The position numbers were made by a program, and so were the translations under genes. A stretch of 45,328 nt of DNA from Chlamydiota bacterium (lineage in GTDB: Bacteria; Chlamydiota; Chlamydiia; Chlamydiales; 2-12-FULL-49-11): assembly GCA_023269435.1 (NCBI GenBank), contig JAHFTJ010000001.1:1-45328 (forward strand). Direction: 5' to 3'. This document shows positions 34,005-42,981 of the stretch, one piece after another; position 1 is the stretch's first letter; every line of letters starts with the position of its first letter. The notes beneath the pieces are model-generated. The model was not told where the DNA came from, ran no database searches, and saw only the letters and a program-made list of their open reading frames with translations.

Positions 34005-36179
34005 TTATCCTTGTATTGATGACCAGTTTGGAAGGAAAGAATTAGACCACTCAGTATTAGCTGCATCAAATGCCCATAAATTTGTTCCGTATCCATTGTT
34101 ATGAGCCCATTGCTCTAATTTTTGATCGCTACTTAAACCACAAGCGGTATCTGAAGTAATATTTATTTGAGAATTAGACATTCCATGAGCCTCCGCCCAT
34201 TTACCCCAACTTTCTGCAAATCCTTCTGCCAATGAACTATCATAATAATCCATAACATTTACGCGATCAATATTGCCTTTTCCGGCTGCGTCAAATAATG
34301 ATTCGTAAAATTGACCCCAATAGTCAGCTGAACCATTAACAGCTATGCTTGTTTGCAAATTTGGGGCATCTTCTTTAAAATCTTTTATAGCACATCCAAC
34401 GGCATTACCCAAACTTGCAGCAGATGATGGATCGCTAGTATTTATCTCTTCCCAATCAAAATCAATTCCACTCAACCCTATATTAGTGCAATAGCTAGCC
34501 AACGCCTGACCCCACGCTTGAGCCTTTGAAGGATCAACTTGACCGTCAGATCCAAGCAAACCATCCCAAATATTATCATATGTTCCGCCGTTCCCTCCGA
34601 TAGTTAGATATACCTTAACTCCTTTAGCATTGCATTGTCCAATCCAATTTTTTAATGCTGTAAGATCGTTGTTATTAAATACAGTATTTCCCTCTCCAGC
34701 TGGCAAAACTGTAAGGACACCGTTAATCATTTCCACACCACCCATAGCCAAATATACTGAATTTACATTTTCAGGGACTGGTATATTGTTAGCGCTAATT
34801 TGCCAAGCCTCATAGTAAGTAGCATTTTGCGCATTAGTTTGCGGTGGATTTATAGGTTGTTCATCTGCTTTAACAACTGCTGCATCACCATTTAATGTAT
34901 TGATTACTTGACTATACTGAGCAAAATTACTCAACATTATTGAGTCTTCATTATTAAATACAGTTTGATTAGCTTGTAATTGAGAATACATTGATTGAAG
35001 TTTATTAAAATCGACTTTAGAAGCATCTCCATCTATTATTTTTTGTGCTAATGTATCGATATCTGCACATTCACTTTTAATTGTTTTTGCCTCCACGTCT
35101 AAAGTAATTTTTTGATTTTGTAAAGAGTTTAGGTTTTTTAAAAGAGACTCTAAATCTTGGCTCATCTTAGCTAAATCTGATTTTGTGTTTGGTCCACATG
35201 AAGATGGATTATTATTATATTGTTGCAATAAAGCTTGATATTCAATGCTTAACGTATTGTATTCAGACGTAGCTTGATCGATATCTTGATCTACGATTTT
35301 AATTTGAGCATTAATACTATTGATTACATTATCACTAGAATTTTTAATTGCACTCGCTTCGTTAGAATATGGATTCACGTTTTCATCACTTTCAACAATA
35401 ACAATGTCAGAATTTAATGTATTTATCAATGTGTTAGAGGCGCTAATATTATCGTTAGATGAATTGATAGTTATTTTACAGCTATCTCTTTCTGGTTTAA
35501 ATTTTCCATATAAATCAGTAAGTTTATTAAAATCAGCTTCAGAGGCATCTCCATTCATTATTTTTTGCGCTAATTCATCTATCTCTAAGCCATTATTATT
35601 TAAAATTGTATTTAGTTCTTGATTTGCATTACATACCTTAGTAACTGCGCAATTTATTTCACCCCTTAGATTATTTAAATCTGACAACATTTTTTGTAAA
35701 TCTGCACCTGTATTCGGTTTACACGAAAGTGGGTTGTTACTGTATTGTTGAAACAAAGCAGTATACTTACTACTTAATGAATTATATTTGTCATTAAGTT
35801 GATCGCAATATTGCTCTAAAGATTCAATCTGATTTTCAATTGTTGAAATCGCGCTATCAACTGCATTTTTAATAACACTAGCTTTATTAGAGCATGGATT
35901 AACAGGTGTATTACCACCTCCATTTGCTTTATACATTGCAGCTTCACCTTGAGCGATACTATCTGGTGTGTTAAAAGTGCTACTGTAGGCATTATTTAAC
36001 CCTTCGACGGCCACATTATAAGCAGCTGTGCCAACTCCATATTTTTCTCCAGCTTCATTAATCATATTTGTATAGTATTGTTGAAAATCTCCCCAATTCT
36101 GTTGTATTGTTGGCGGTGGAGTTATTGTTGATTGTTGTTCGACTAAATTTTGTTGAAAATTAACACTATTAATATCCAT
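34005..36179 (-). CDS. GH18 (chitinase-like) protein with two N-terminal helical repeats
   Basis: GH18 enzymes hydrolyse chitin or related beta-1,4-GlcNAc glycans. The C-terminal domain (~455-724) has VNSVYLAMGG, GVKVYLTIGGNGG (SxGG-like strand) and GLSGIDFDWEE, the D-x-x-D-x-D-x-E active site with Asp573, Asp575 and catalytic Glu577; the first Asp is Ser. IDRVNVMDYYD supplies the substrate Tyr. Residues ~93-265 and ~268-443 are two diverged copies of one unit (each with VNP-x-SN-x-AS, then QQY-x-NNP, then DELAQ/DTLAQKI-x-(N/D)GDAS). There is no signal peptide, so if it leaves the cell it would need a route such as type III secretion. Composition is less AT-rich than the neighbours, hinting at acquisition. 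Confidence 0.85.
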   Translation of the reverse strand: MDINSVNFQQNLVEQQSTITPPPTIQQNWGDFQQYYTNMINEAGEKYGVGTAAYNVAVEGLNNAYSSTFNTPDSIAQGEAAMYKANGGGNTPVNPCSNKASVIKNAVDSAISTIENQIESLEQYCDQLNDKYNSLSSKYTALFQQYSNNPLSCKPNTGADLQKMLSDLNNLRGEINCAVTKVCNANQELNTILNNNGLEIDELAQKIMNGDASEADFNKLTDLYGKFKPERDSCKITINSSNDNISASNTLINTLNSDIVIVESDENVNPYSNEASAIKNSSDNVINSINAQIKIVDQDIDQATSEYNTLSIEYQALLQQYNNNPSSCGPNTKSDLAKMSQDLESLLKNLNSLQNQKITLDVEAKTIKSECADIDTLAQKIIDGDASKVDFNKLQSMYSQLQANQTVFNNEDSIMLSNFAQYSQVINTLNGDAAVVKADEQPINPPQTNAQNATYYEAWQISANNIPVPENVNSVYLAMGGVEMINGVLTVLPAGEGNTVFNNNDLTALKNWIGQCNAKGVKVYLTIGGNGGTYDNIWDGLLGSDGQVDPSKAQAWGQALASYCTNIGLSGIDFDWEEINTSDPSSAASLGNAVGCAIKDFKEDAPNLQTSIAVNGSADYWGQFYESLFDAAGKGNIDRVNVMDYYDSSLAEGFAESWGKWAEAHGMSNSQINITSDTACGLSSDQKLEQWAHNNGYGTNLWAFDAANTEWSNSFLPNWSSIQG

Positions 36180-36239
36180 AATATTATGCTCCCTTTATTA
36201 AATTAAACATCTTCCTAAGGTTAATTATATATGAATAAT

Positions 36240-36335
36240 AATATAAAGTAAATATAATTATGAAAATTATAACTAGACCTGGACAAAATAGATGATTAAA
36301 TGATATCGAACCCACATTCCGCAAGTAGTCCGAGG
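36240..36335. other. Short less AT-rich patch downstream of smpB
   Basis: The stretch 36270-36335 between the GH18 gene and smpB is visibly richer in G and C than its surroundings. It carries no coding frame and no tRNA-like fold that I can complete. It could be a remnant of an insertion sequence or a structured RNA end. Confidence 0.25.
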
Positions 36336-36794
36336 CTAGGTTTTTAAGGATCGCTCCATTTCTCTTTTATGTTGTTTTTCCTTTAAAACTTCTCGTTTAT
36401 CGTAAATTTTTTTTCCTTTGCAAACGCCAATTTTTACTTTAATTAAACCGTTTTTAAGATAAAACAATAATGCAATAAGCGTAAGACCTTTAATCTCTGA
36501 TAATTTTTTTAATTTTTGTATTTCTTGTTTGTGTAAAAGGAGCTTCCTTTCTCGTTTTTCTTCATGACCAAAATGACTTGAAAATTTGTAAGGCGAAATT
36601 GACACTTGCCTTAACCACGCTTCGTTGTTTTTGATAATTATGTAATTATCTCTTAAATTTCCACCGCCGTCTCTTAGAGATTTAACTTCAGTTCCCTGAA
36701 GTACAATGCCAGCTTCAAATGTTTCAGAAACTTCATAATTATGATATGCTGATCTATACGAAGCTAATTCACTAGTTGTTTGCTTTTTGGCCAT
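36336..36794 (-). CDS. smpB: SsrA-binding protein SmpB
   Basis: Partner of tmRNA in rescue of stalled ribosomes; binds the tRNA-like domain of ssrA (2013-2423 here). 152 residues with the family blocks YHNYEVSETFEAGIVLQGTE, VKSLRDGGGNLRDNYIIIKN and LLLHKQEIQKLKKLSEIKGLTLIALLFYLKNGLIKVKIGVCKGKKIYDKRE. The basic tail (LKEKQHKREMERSLKT) enters the mRNA channel. Eight bases downstream of the TerC gene on the same strand. Confidence 0.97.
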   Translation of the reverse strand: MAKKQTTSELASYRSAYHNYEVSETFEAGIVLQGTEVKSLRDGGGNLRDNYIIIKNNEAWLRQVSISPYKFSSHFGHEEKRERKLLLHKQEIQKLKKLSEIKGLTLIALLFYLKNGLIKVKIGVCKGKKIYDKREVLKEKQHKREMERSLKT

Positions 36795-36801
36795 TTTAGC
36801 T

Positions 36802-37515
36802 TTACTCGATCCTTTTTTTAAAATTTACACAAAATGCTATTAACACTATAAGCATAATGCCTATCCAGAAAACAAAATCTATGATATATTGTAAATGCTC
36901 ATTAACAAAAAACATGCTACTACCTTCTACAATTAGTTTCAATCCAATCCACCCAACTATAACAAATATTACTTGTTCGCACTTTGGGCAATTATTTATT
37001 AATTTAATAAACGTGTTAGCCATGAAGCGCATTATAATTATAGTCAATGCGCCTCCAACATAAATCATCCAAAGTTTATATTTTATCATATTGAGAGGGT
37101 AGTATATTAAAATAATAGCAAAAGCAGCTAAGATTGAATCTATCGCAAATAAAATGTCTGTAATTTCTACTAAAAATACACACTTCCAAAATGTGATTGT
37201 ATTTTTTTGCGATTCTATTTTTTTACGAAATTTTATTGAATGCTCAATAGCTAAATACATCAAATATAAGCCTCCAATTATTTGTATAAAAAGTATATCA
37301 ATAACGTATGAGACAAATACTATAATTACTCCTCGTAAAATTAATCCAGAGGCAAGACCGTAAAAAAGCGCTTGTCTTCTATTTTTAGATGGTAGTTTAT
37401 TAATAATTAAAGCTAATACGCTTACGTTATCTGCAGAAAAAATAATTTCAATAAATAATAAAATAAGAATTATTGGAAAATCTACTAATGAAAATATTTG
37501 CACTGGAATATTCAT
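36802..37515 (-). CDS. TerC/Alx-family membrane protein
   Basis: 237 residues with about seven membrane segments. The family acids are visible in EIIFSADNVSVLALIINKLP and in EITDILFAIDSILAAFA; these paired Asp/Glu motifs define TerC proteins, several of which export manganese or help load metals onto secreted proteins. The ATG overlaps the stop of the upstream lipoprotein gene by four bases. The exact ion is unknown here. Confidence 0.85.
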   Translation of the reverse strand: MNIPVQIFSLVDFPIILILLFIEIIFSADNVSVLALIINKLPSKNRRQALFYGLASGLILRGVIIVFVSYVIDILFIQIIGGLYLMYLAIEHSIKFRKKIESQKNTITFWKCVFLVEITDILFAIDSILAAFAIILIYYPLNMIKYKLWMIYVGGALTIIIMRFMANTFIKLINNCPKCEQVIFVIVGWIGLKLIVEGSSMFFVNEHLQYIIDFVFWIGIMLIVLIAFCVNFKKRIE

Positions 37516-38480
37516 AACGAATTTTTCAAAAATTGACTTAATTTTTTTTGGCTCTCTTCATCACAATGCCACGATTTAATTTCATAGCCTAGCAGTTTGC
37601 TGTAATGTCCTTTATAAGCTCTTATCCGCAAACAATCGTTAAATATTTTTTTACAATCGTTCTCATTGTTATTTTGCATATCTTCTAATATAATAACTTT
37701 TCCTGATATTTTATTTATTAAAGCTTCAGTTAGATATGCGCAGTATTTTTCTGAAAACGAATTTGTAAACTTAGATAACATAACACGTAAAAACTTCGAT
37801 AGATAACGCTCGTAAACTTTATTATTTTTAACAAATGGATTATCCAGTATTAGTAGCGTTTCTTTATTTTTTTCAGCTAAATGTACCGCCGGCATTATGC
37901 CAAATGATTTTCCACTAATAATAATATTTTTATTTTCAGTTTTTATTTTTGATTTTAACCATTGAAATGCATTTTGTGCATCTAATTGTTCTCTATAATT
38001 TACAACCAAAACGTGTATGCCACGCGCTAAATATGTGATTATTGACTTGGGGTCAAGTTCAAACGAAAAATCTGAAGATGGAAAATAAATAATTCCAATA
38101 TTATTTCTTTTAATTGAACAAACGTTTTTTGGCATAGATAGAAAAGAAATTAAAGAATTAGAAGGGTAATCAATCTCAAACAATTGCGCCAATGTACAAT
38201 TTTTTGGTTCAATTAAAATTTGTTTCCATTTTTTATATGCAAATGTCTGATTTTTATTAAAAAGATTTGGATCAAAATATACACAACGATTTTCTATGCC
38301 ATTATTAGATGAAATAAGAATTGTTTTACCACCAATATCTGTTAAAAAATCATTACCTAACTCTCTTAATCTATTGCAACCAATTATATTTATATCTTTT
38401 AATGTAATCTCATCTTGTTTTATTAGTTTATTACAACACGAGGATAATATAAATAATATTAAAAATATTAATAATTTCAT
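37512..38480 (-). CDS. Putative lipoprotein with alpha/beta-hydrolase fold
   Basis: 322 residues. MKLLIFLILFILSSCC is a lipoprotein signal with Cys in the lipobox LSSC. The body has NIGIIYFPSSDFSF, GIHVLVVNYREQLDAQNAFQWLKSK, then NIIISGKSFGIMPAVHLAEK, where G-K-S-F-G is a nucleophile elbow, and ETLLILDNPF. A late His (YKGHYSKLLG or KSWHCDE) may close the triad. Similar to chlamydial surface hydrolase-like proteins in plan. ATG 38480 is chosen over an upstream start that would bury the signal. Coupled to terC (ATGA). Confidence 0.68.
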   Translation of the reverse strand: MKLLIFLILFILSSCCNKLIKQDEITLKDINIIGCNRLRELGNDFLTDIGGKTILISSNNGIENRCVYFDPNLFNKNQTFAYKKWKQILIEPKNCTLAQLFEIDYPSNSLISFLSMPKNVCSIKRNNIGIIYFPSSDFSFELDPKSIITYLARGIHVLVVNYREQLDAQNAFQWLKSKIKTENKNIIISGKSFGIMPAVHLAEKNKETLLILDNPFVKNNKVYERYLSKFLRVMLSKFTNSFSEKYCAYLTEALINKISGKVIILEDMQNNNENDCKKIFNDCLRIRAYKGHYSKLLGYEIKSWHCDEESQKKLSQFLKNSL

Positions 38481-38649
38481 CTTAATTATGTTAATATAAT
38501 ATCCGTATTTTTTTATAAAGAATTTTAATTTAACATACGTTAATATGATCAATACAAATGGTTATTAAAAAAGAGAAAATATTTGGCTTTTGAATGTAAA
38601 ATGAAAGAGCTCTCTATTAAAGAAAGATGCAATTAAATGTAAGTGACGA

Positions 38650-38689
38650 CATAGCATTCTAAAATGAAACTTCATCTTAGAATGCTATG
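38650..38689. terminator. Stem-loop downstream of asparaginase gene
   Basis: A perfect 13-bp stem (catagcattctaa/ttagaatgctatg) with a 14-base loop lies 18 bases beyond the asparaginase stop. No strong U-run follows on the minus strand, so it could act as a terminator or as an mRNA 3'-end stabiliser. Confidence 0.6.
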
Positions 38690-38706
38690 TTAAAATAAAA
38701 ATTTTC

Positions 38707-39762
38707 TTAAGGTTCTGAGAAGTATTGTTTTATTTCACTAAAAGATTTATTTGTTGGTAACAATAACATTAACAACAATCTAGCTTTTGCCGCTCTCAAG
38801 GTTGTTGATAAAATTGCACCAGCGGCTTCTAATGTAGACCCACCTCCTGCGTCTCCATATTCACCTGCTATTGCTCCATTATGAACTCTAGTAGAAATAA
38901 CTACAGTTACATTTTTACTTAACGCATATTTTATAGCATCAAACATTAATGCGTTTACATTTCCCTCTCCAACTCCTATAACTACAATCCCTTTTGCTCC
39001 ATTGTCAACGCTAGCTCTAATCAAGCTACCATCAGATCCTGCGTAATCACTTAGTATATCAATTTTAGGCAACACTGACGGTATTGATAACGTATGTCTA
39101 TATAAAACATCATTCATCCTCAACACTTTACCTTTCAATATGTATCCTAAATAGCCACTTTCTTCAGATTGAAACGTTTGTGGATTTGTTGCTTGCATTT
39201 TAGAGACTCTTCTAGCGGAATTAATGTATTGATTTAACGTTACAGTAACCCCCCAATTAGTAGCATTTGGATCACAAACCTGCGTAATAGCATTTATAAG
39301 GTTTGGAGGCCCATCTGAATATGGACTTGAAGCATTTCTCATGGCTCCTGTAAATACAACTGGCTTATTTACAGTTAATGTTAAATCTAAAAAATACGAA
39401 CCCTCTGACATTGTATCAGTGCCATGAGTAATGACAACCCCTTTAACATATGGCTTCTTTAATATATCATCAACTGTTTTACTTAATTTCGCCCATATCT
39501 CAGGTGTCATCTGCGAACTATCTATATTTGAAAAATTAACAACCTCTATATTAGCTATCTTATTTAATTCTGGAATATTAGCCACTAATTCTTCGCCAGT
39601 TACGGCAGGAATTGCCGCTCCTGTTTTCGGATCTATTTTTTCTGCAATCGTACCACCTGTTGCAACAATTACAACGGTTGGTAACTTTGGATTTTCCGCT
39701 ATCAATGTATGCGTAAAGTAGACATTAAACATTAAAGCAGAAATGATCGACAATCTTTTCAT
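38707..39762 (-). CDS. ansB: Type II (secreted) L-asparaginase
   Basis: Hydrolyses asparagine to aspartate and ammonia in the periplasm. The signal peptide MKRLSIISALMFNVYFTHTL-IA precedes VVIVATGGTIAEK (nucleophile Thr38), GVVITHGTDTMSEGSYFLDLT (second catalytic Thr-Asp) and VFTGAMRNASSPYSDGPPNL. 351 residues fits E. coli AnsB (348). ATG 39762 has AAGGAG five bases upstream and is clearly the start; the frame remains open for 24 codons upstream, into the palindromic element. Likely supports amino-acid scavenging from the host. Confidence 0.94.
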   Translation of the reverse strand: MKRLSIISALMFNVYFTHTLIAENPKLPTVVIVATGGTIAEKIDPKTGAAIPAVTGEELVANIPELNKIANIEVVNFSNIDSSQMTPEIWAKLSKTVDDILKKPYVKGVVITHGTDTMSEGSYFLDLTLTVNKPVVFTGAMRNASSPYSDGPPNLINAITQVCDPNATNWGVTVTLNQYINSARRVSKMQATNPQTFQSEESGYLGYILKGKVLRMNDVLYRHTLSIPSVLPKIDILSDYAGSDGSLIRASVDNGAKGIVVIGVGEGNVNALMFDAIKYALSKNVTVVISTRVHNGAIAGEYGDAGGGSTLEAAGAILSTTLRAAKARLLLMLLLPTNKSFSEIKQYFSEP

Positions 39763-39827
39763 ACTTCTCCTTGTTAGTCGAAACAAAATTCTACTTTCAA
39801 CATTTAATATTTTGAAAAATATAAGTC

Positions 39828-39995
39828 TACACAAATGAATTCAAAAGTTGGGAATTTGACAAAGCCGGCACCACATATTTGAAGTAGCGTAGCGACGTCG
39901 AAGCAGCTCAACTTGAATAGGTTGAGCGATGTAGACGACTTAAAAGATGAGGATGCCAGCGAAGTCAAAAGCCAACTTTTAAGTTTTTTTGTGTA
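39828..39995. repeat. Long imperfect palindrome with ~24-bp terminal inverted repeats (MITE-like or structured RNA)
   Basis: Left end 39828-39851 and right end 39972-39995 match as inverted repeats at 20 of 24 positions. The pairing continues inward, with gaps: ttgac/gtcaa, gccggca/tgccagc, and a central hairpin gctcaac-ttgaatag-gttgagc (39906-39927). The inside is less AT-rich than its surroundings. The right end carries a T7 run (39984-39990). It lies between the divergent asparaginase and nrdD genes. Its outer arm recurs as the perfect hairpin at 30329-30376, which looks like the same ends with the middle deleted. No coding capacity. Confidence 0.7.
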
Positions 39996-40064
39996 TAAAT
40001 ATCTTTTTCATCTCCCCTCCTGCGAAATGTTGGTTTTAACTCGTCAATTTTTATAAATTCTAAT

Positions 40065-40093
40065 TTGACATGATTTATAAAAAATGGCATATT
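40065..40093 (+). promoter_or_regulatory. Sigma-70-type promoter of the nrdD operon
   Basis: Consensus -35 box TTGACA (40065-40070), exactly 17 bases, then CATATT (40088-40093, one mismatch to TATAAT-like pattern plus one). It would start RNA near 40100, about 48 bases before the nrdD start. It is the best promoter match noticed in the window. Confidence 0.5.
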
Positions 40094-40147
40094 TGGTATT
40101 GAAGCAATCAACATATTGTATGTGTTACATTATATAAGGAGAATACA

Positions 40148-42304
40148 ATGTCTATCGTGGAAGAAAAGAAAAAAAATACATTAATTAATGTAGAAAAACG
40201 AGACGGTTCACAAGTGTCATTTGATATACAAAAAATCATAACAGCCATAGAAAAAGTAGGAAATGAAACAAAAGAGTTTGATATAGAAGAGGCTGCAATT
40301 ATAGCAAATGAAGTTGTTGTAACTTTATGTGAACGTGCTAATGGTTGCATTCCTAAAATTGAAGACATACAAAGTATAGTTGAATACACATTGTTTCAGA
40401 GAGGGCTTTTTACATCAGCTCGTGCATACATAGTTTATAGAGAAAAACATGCTGAAATTAGAAAAAATTTTAAATGTATGGTTGATGTTATTGACTCTAC
40501 AAATCAATATTTAGATAGAAAAGATTGGCGCGTAAATGCCAATGCCAATCAAGGCTACTCATTAGGTGGATTGATTTTAAATTCATCTGGAAAACTTACA
40601 GCAAATTACTGGCTTAGCCATGTCTATTCACCACAAATTGGAGCAGCTCATAGGGAGGGTGATTTTCACATTCATGATCTAGACATATTGGCTGGATATT
40701 GCGCTGGATGGTCACTCAGAGTTTTGCTAGAAGAGGGTTTTAATGGAGTCCCTGGCAAGGTTGAAGCTAGCGCTCCACGACACATGTCAAGTGCAATAGG
40801 ACAAATTGTTAATTTTTTAGGAACCCTACAAAATGAATGGGCTGGAGCTCAAGCTTTTAGTTCATTTGACACTTACATGGCTCCATTTGTGCGTAAAGAT
40901 AGCATGACTTATGAAGATGTTAAACAAAACATACAAGAATTAATTTTTAATTTAAATATACCATCAAGATGGGGGACGCAAACTCCATTTACTAACTTAA
41001 CATTTGATTGGACTTGTCCAGAAGATTTAAAAGATAAACATCCTATAATCGGCAATAAGGAGATGGAATTTACTTATGGTTCTTTAGAAAAAGAAATGGG
41101 ACTTATAAATCGCGCTTATATGGAAATAATGATTTCTGGCGATGCTAAAGGGAGGGTTTTTACATTTCCAATACCAACTTATAATATTACAGATGATTTT
41201 TTATGGGACAGTGAAAATGCTAATCTTTTATTTGATATGACAGCAAAATATGGACTTCCATATTTTCAAAATTTCATAAATTCTGAATTAAAACCTAACA
41301 TGATTCGTTCTATGTGTTGTAGGCTTCAATTAGATTTAAGAGAGTTGTTGAAACGAGGTAATGGTTTATTTGGATCCGCAGAACAGACTGGTTCTCTTGG
41401 AGTTGTAACAATTAACTGCGCTCGTCTTGGCTATCGTTTTGCTGGGCATGAAAAAGAATTAATGGACAAATTATGCAATCTTCTTGACTTAGCAAAGGAG
41501 AGCTTGGAATTAAAGCGCAAAATAATACAAATGTATATGGATAATGGTTTATATCCATACACAAAGAGATACTTAGGAACGCTACGGAATCATTTTTCTA
41601 CAATAGGTGTAAATGGAATAAATGAGATGATTCGTAATTTTACAAAAGACTGCGAAGATATAACTACGGAATGGGGGTTTAATTTTGCATGTAAAATACT
41701 AGATTACATTCGTAATAAAATCACCTCTTTTCAAGAAGAGAGTGGACATTTGTATAATTTAGAAGCCACACCTGCAGAATCAACAACATACAGATTTGCC
41801 AAAGAAGATAAAAAAAGATTTCCAAATATTATACATGCAGGGACAAACGACAATCCATATTACACAAATTCTTCTCAGTTGCCAGTTGGATTTACAGATG
41901 ATCCGTTCGAAGCTTTAGATAGACAAGATATTTTACAACGAAAATACACTGGTGGAACAGTTCTTCATTTATATATGAATGAACGAATATCTTCTGGAGA
42001 AGTTTGTAAACAAATTGTTAAAAAAGCATTACAAATGTATAAATTACCTTATATAACTATTACGCCTACGTTTTCTATATGTCATAAACACGGCTATTTA
42101 AAAGGGGAACAAGAGTATTGTCCAACATGTGACGATATTTTATTAAACAGCAACGGTATTTTAAAAAATGAAGATAGAACTCGCTGCGAAGTGTGGACTC
42201 GTGTTATGGGGTATTTGAGACCTGTAGATTCTTTTAATATCGGTAAAAAAGGAGAATACAATGAGAGGGTTTTCTTCACTGAGGACAAAACGTGTTGTCA
42301 ATAG
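40148..42304 (+). CDS. nrdD: Anaerobic (class III) ribonucleoside-triphosphate reductase
   Basis: Oxygen-independent glycyl-radical enzyme that reduces NTPs to dNTPs. Residues ~12-100 are an ATP-cone (VEKRDGSQVSFDIQKIITAI...YTLFQRGLFTSARAYIVYRE). The body has EGDFHIHDLDILAGYCAGWS and WGTQTPFTNLTFDW. The zinc site is CHKHGYL...CPTC (Cys645, Cys658, Cys661). The glycyl radical is Gly688 in RVMGYLRPVDSFNIGK. 718 residues, full length. The ribosome site is aaggag. The gene overlaps nrdG by 13 bases. Classical Chlamydia use only the aerobic class I enzyme, so this points to life with little oxygen. Confidence 0.96.
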   Translation: MSIVEEKKKNTLINVEKRDGSQVSFDIQKIITAIEKVGNETKEFDIEEAAIIANEVVVTLCERANGCIPKIEDIQSIVEYTLFQRGLFTSARAYIVYREKHAEIRKNFKCMVDVIDSTNQYLDRKDWRVNANANQGYSLGGLILNSSGKLTANYWLSHVYSPQIGAAHREGDFHIHDLDILAGYCAGWSLRVLLEEGFNGVPGKVEASAPRHMSSAIGQIVNFLGTLQNEWAGAQAFSSFDTYMAPFVRKDSMTYEDVKQNIQELIFNLNIPSRWGTQTPFTNLTFDWTCPEDLKDKHPIIGNKEMEFTYGSLEKEMGLINRAYMEIMISGDAKGRVFTFPIPTYNITDDFLWDSENANLLFDMTAKYGLPYFQNFINSELKPNMIRSMCCRLQLDLRELLKRGNGLFGSAEQTGSLGVVTINCARLGYRFAGHEKELMDKLCNLLDLAKESLELKRKIIQMYMDNGLYPYTKRYLGTLRNHFSTIGVNGINEMIRNFTKDCEDITTEWGFNFACKILDYIRNKITSFQEESGHLYNLEATPAESTTYRFAKEDKKRFPNIIHAGTNDNPYYTNSSQLPVGFTDDPFEALDRQDILQRKYTGGTVLHLYMNERISSGEVCKQIVKKALQMYKLPYITITPTFSICHKHGYLKGEQEYCPTCDDILLNSNGILKNEDRTRCEVWTRVMGYLRPVDSFNIGKKGEYNERVFFTEDKTCCQ

Positions 42305-42978
42305 GCGGCTTTGTAACTTTTAGCAGTTTGGATTGGCCCGGTGTTCTTTCAGCTGTAATATTTTGTCAAGGATGTGGTTGGAGGTGTCGCTATTGTCACA
42401 ATACACAATTACAAACTAATTTAAATAATGACATTTTTTCATGGGAAAAAATTGGAGTATTTTTAGATAAAAGAAAAAACATCCTTGACGGTGTAGTATT
42501 TAGTGGAGGCGAACCTTTATTTCAACAAAATTTAGCCTTAGCAATGCAACAGGTAATTGATAAAGGTTTTAAGGTCGGCCTTCACACTTCTGGCGTATTG
42601 CCTAAAAAATTGAATGAAATAATTCATTTAGTTGACTGGATTGGATTAGATATAAAAGCTCCATTAGATAAATATGATGAAATTACAGGTGTTAAAAATA
42701 GTGGTGTAAAAGCTTTTGAATCACTTAAAATTGTTATGGATTCAAAAAAGGATTACGAAGTAAGAACAACTGCCCATCAATCTTTGTTAAGTGGACAAAA
42801 TATTTTAGATCTTGCTACACTATTGTCGTCAATTGGCGTTAAGACCTATGCGTTGCAATCTTTTAGAGCAAAAGGATGTAAAGATGAGGAGCTTATCGAT
42901 AAACATAGACCATATATTGATGATGAACTTTGTAAAAATTTAGATAAATTATTCCCTAATTTTATATTTAGAGGTTAA
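42292..42978 (+). CDS. nrdG: Anaerobic ribonucleotide reductase activating protein
   Basis: Radical SAM activase that installs the glycyl radical on NrdD. The opening GGFVTFSSLDWPGVLSAVIF is followed by CQGCGWRCRYCHN, where C28-x3-C32-x2-C35 binds the 4Fe-4S cluster; VVFSGGEPLF is the SAM-binding GGE motif. 228 residues, the PflA-like NrdG2 type rather than the shorter E. coli NrdG. Start GTG 42292 has GAGGA six bases upstream inside nrdD, giving a translationally coupled pair. Confidence 0.95.
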   Translation: MLSIGGFVTFSSLDWPGVLSAVIFCQGCGWRCRYCHNTQLQTNLNNDIFSWEKIGVFLDKRKNILDGVVFSGGEPLFQQNLALAMQQVIDKGFKVGLHTSGVLPKKLNEIIHLVDWIGLDIKAPLDKYDEITGVKNSGVKAFESLKIVMDSKKDYEVRTTAHQSLLSGQNILDLATLLSSIGVKTYALQSFRAKGCKDEELIDKHRPYIDDELCKNLDKLFPNFIFRG

Positions 42979-42981
42979 AAC

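Noticed and set aside
36270-36335. Possible tRNA-like or IS-end fragment downstream of smpB
   Set aside because: A TTCGA-like stretch (tatcgaaccc) suggested a T-arm, but no acceptor or anticodon stem can be completed.
39763-39834. 24-codon N-terminal extension of asparaginase
   Set aside because: The strong AAGGAG site and the signal peptide both place the start at 39762; the extension overlaps the palindrome.
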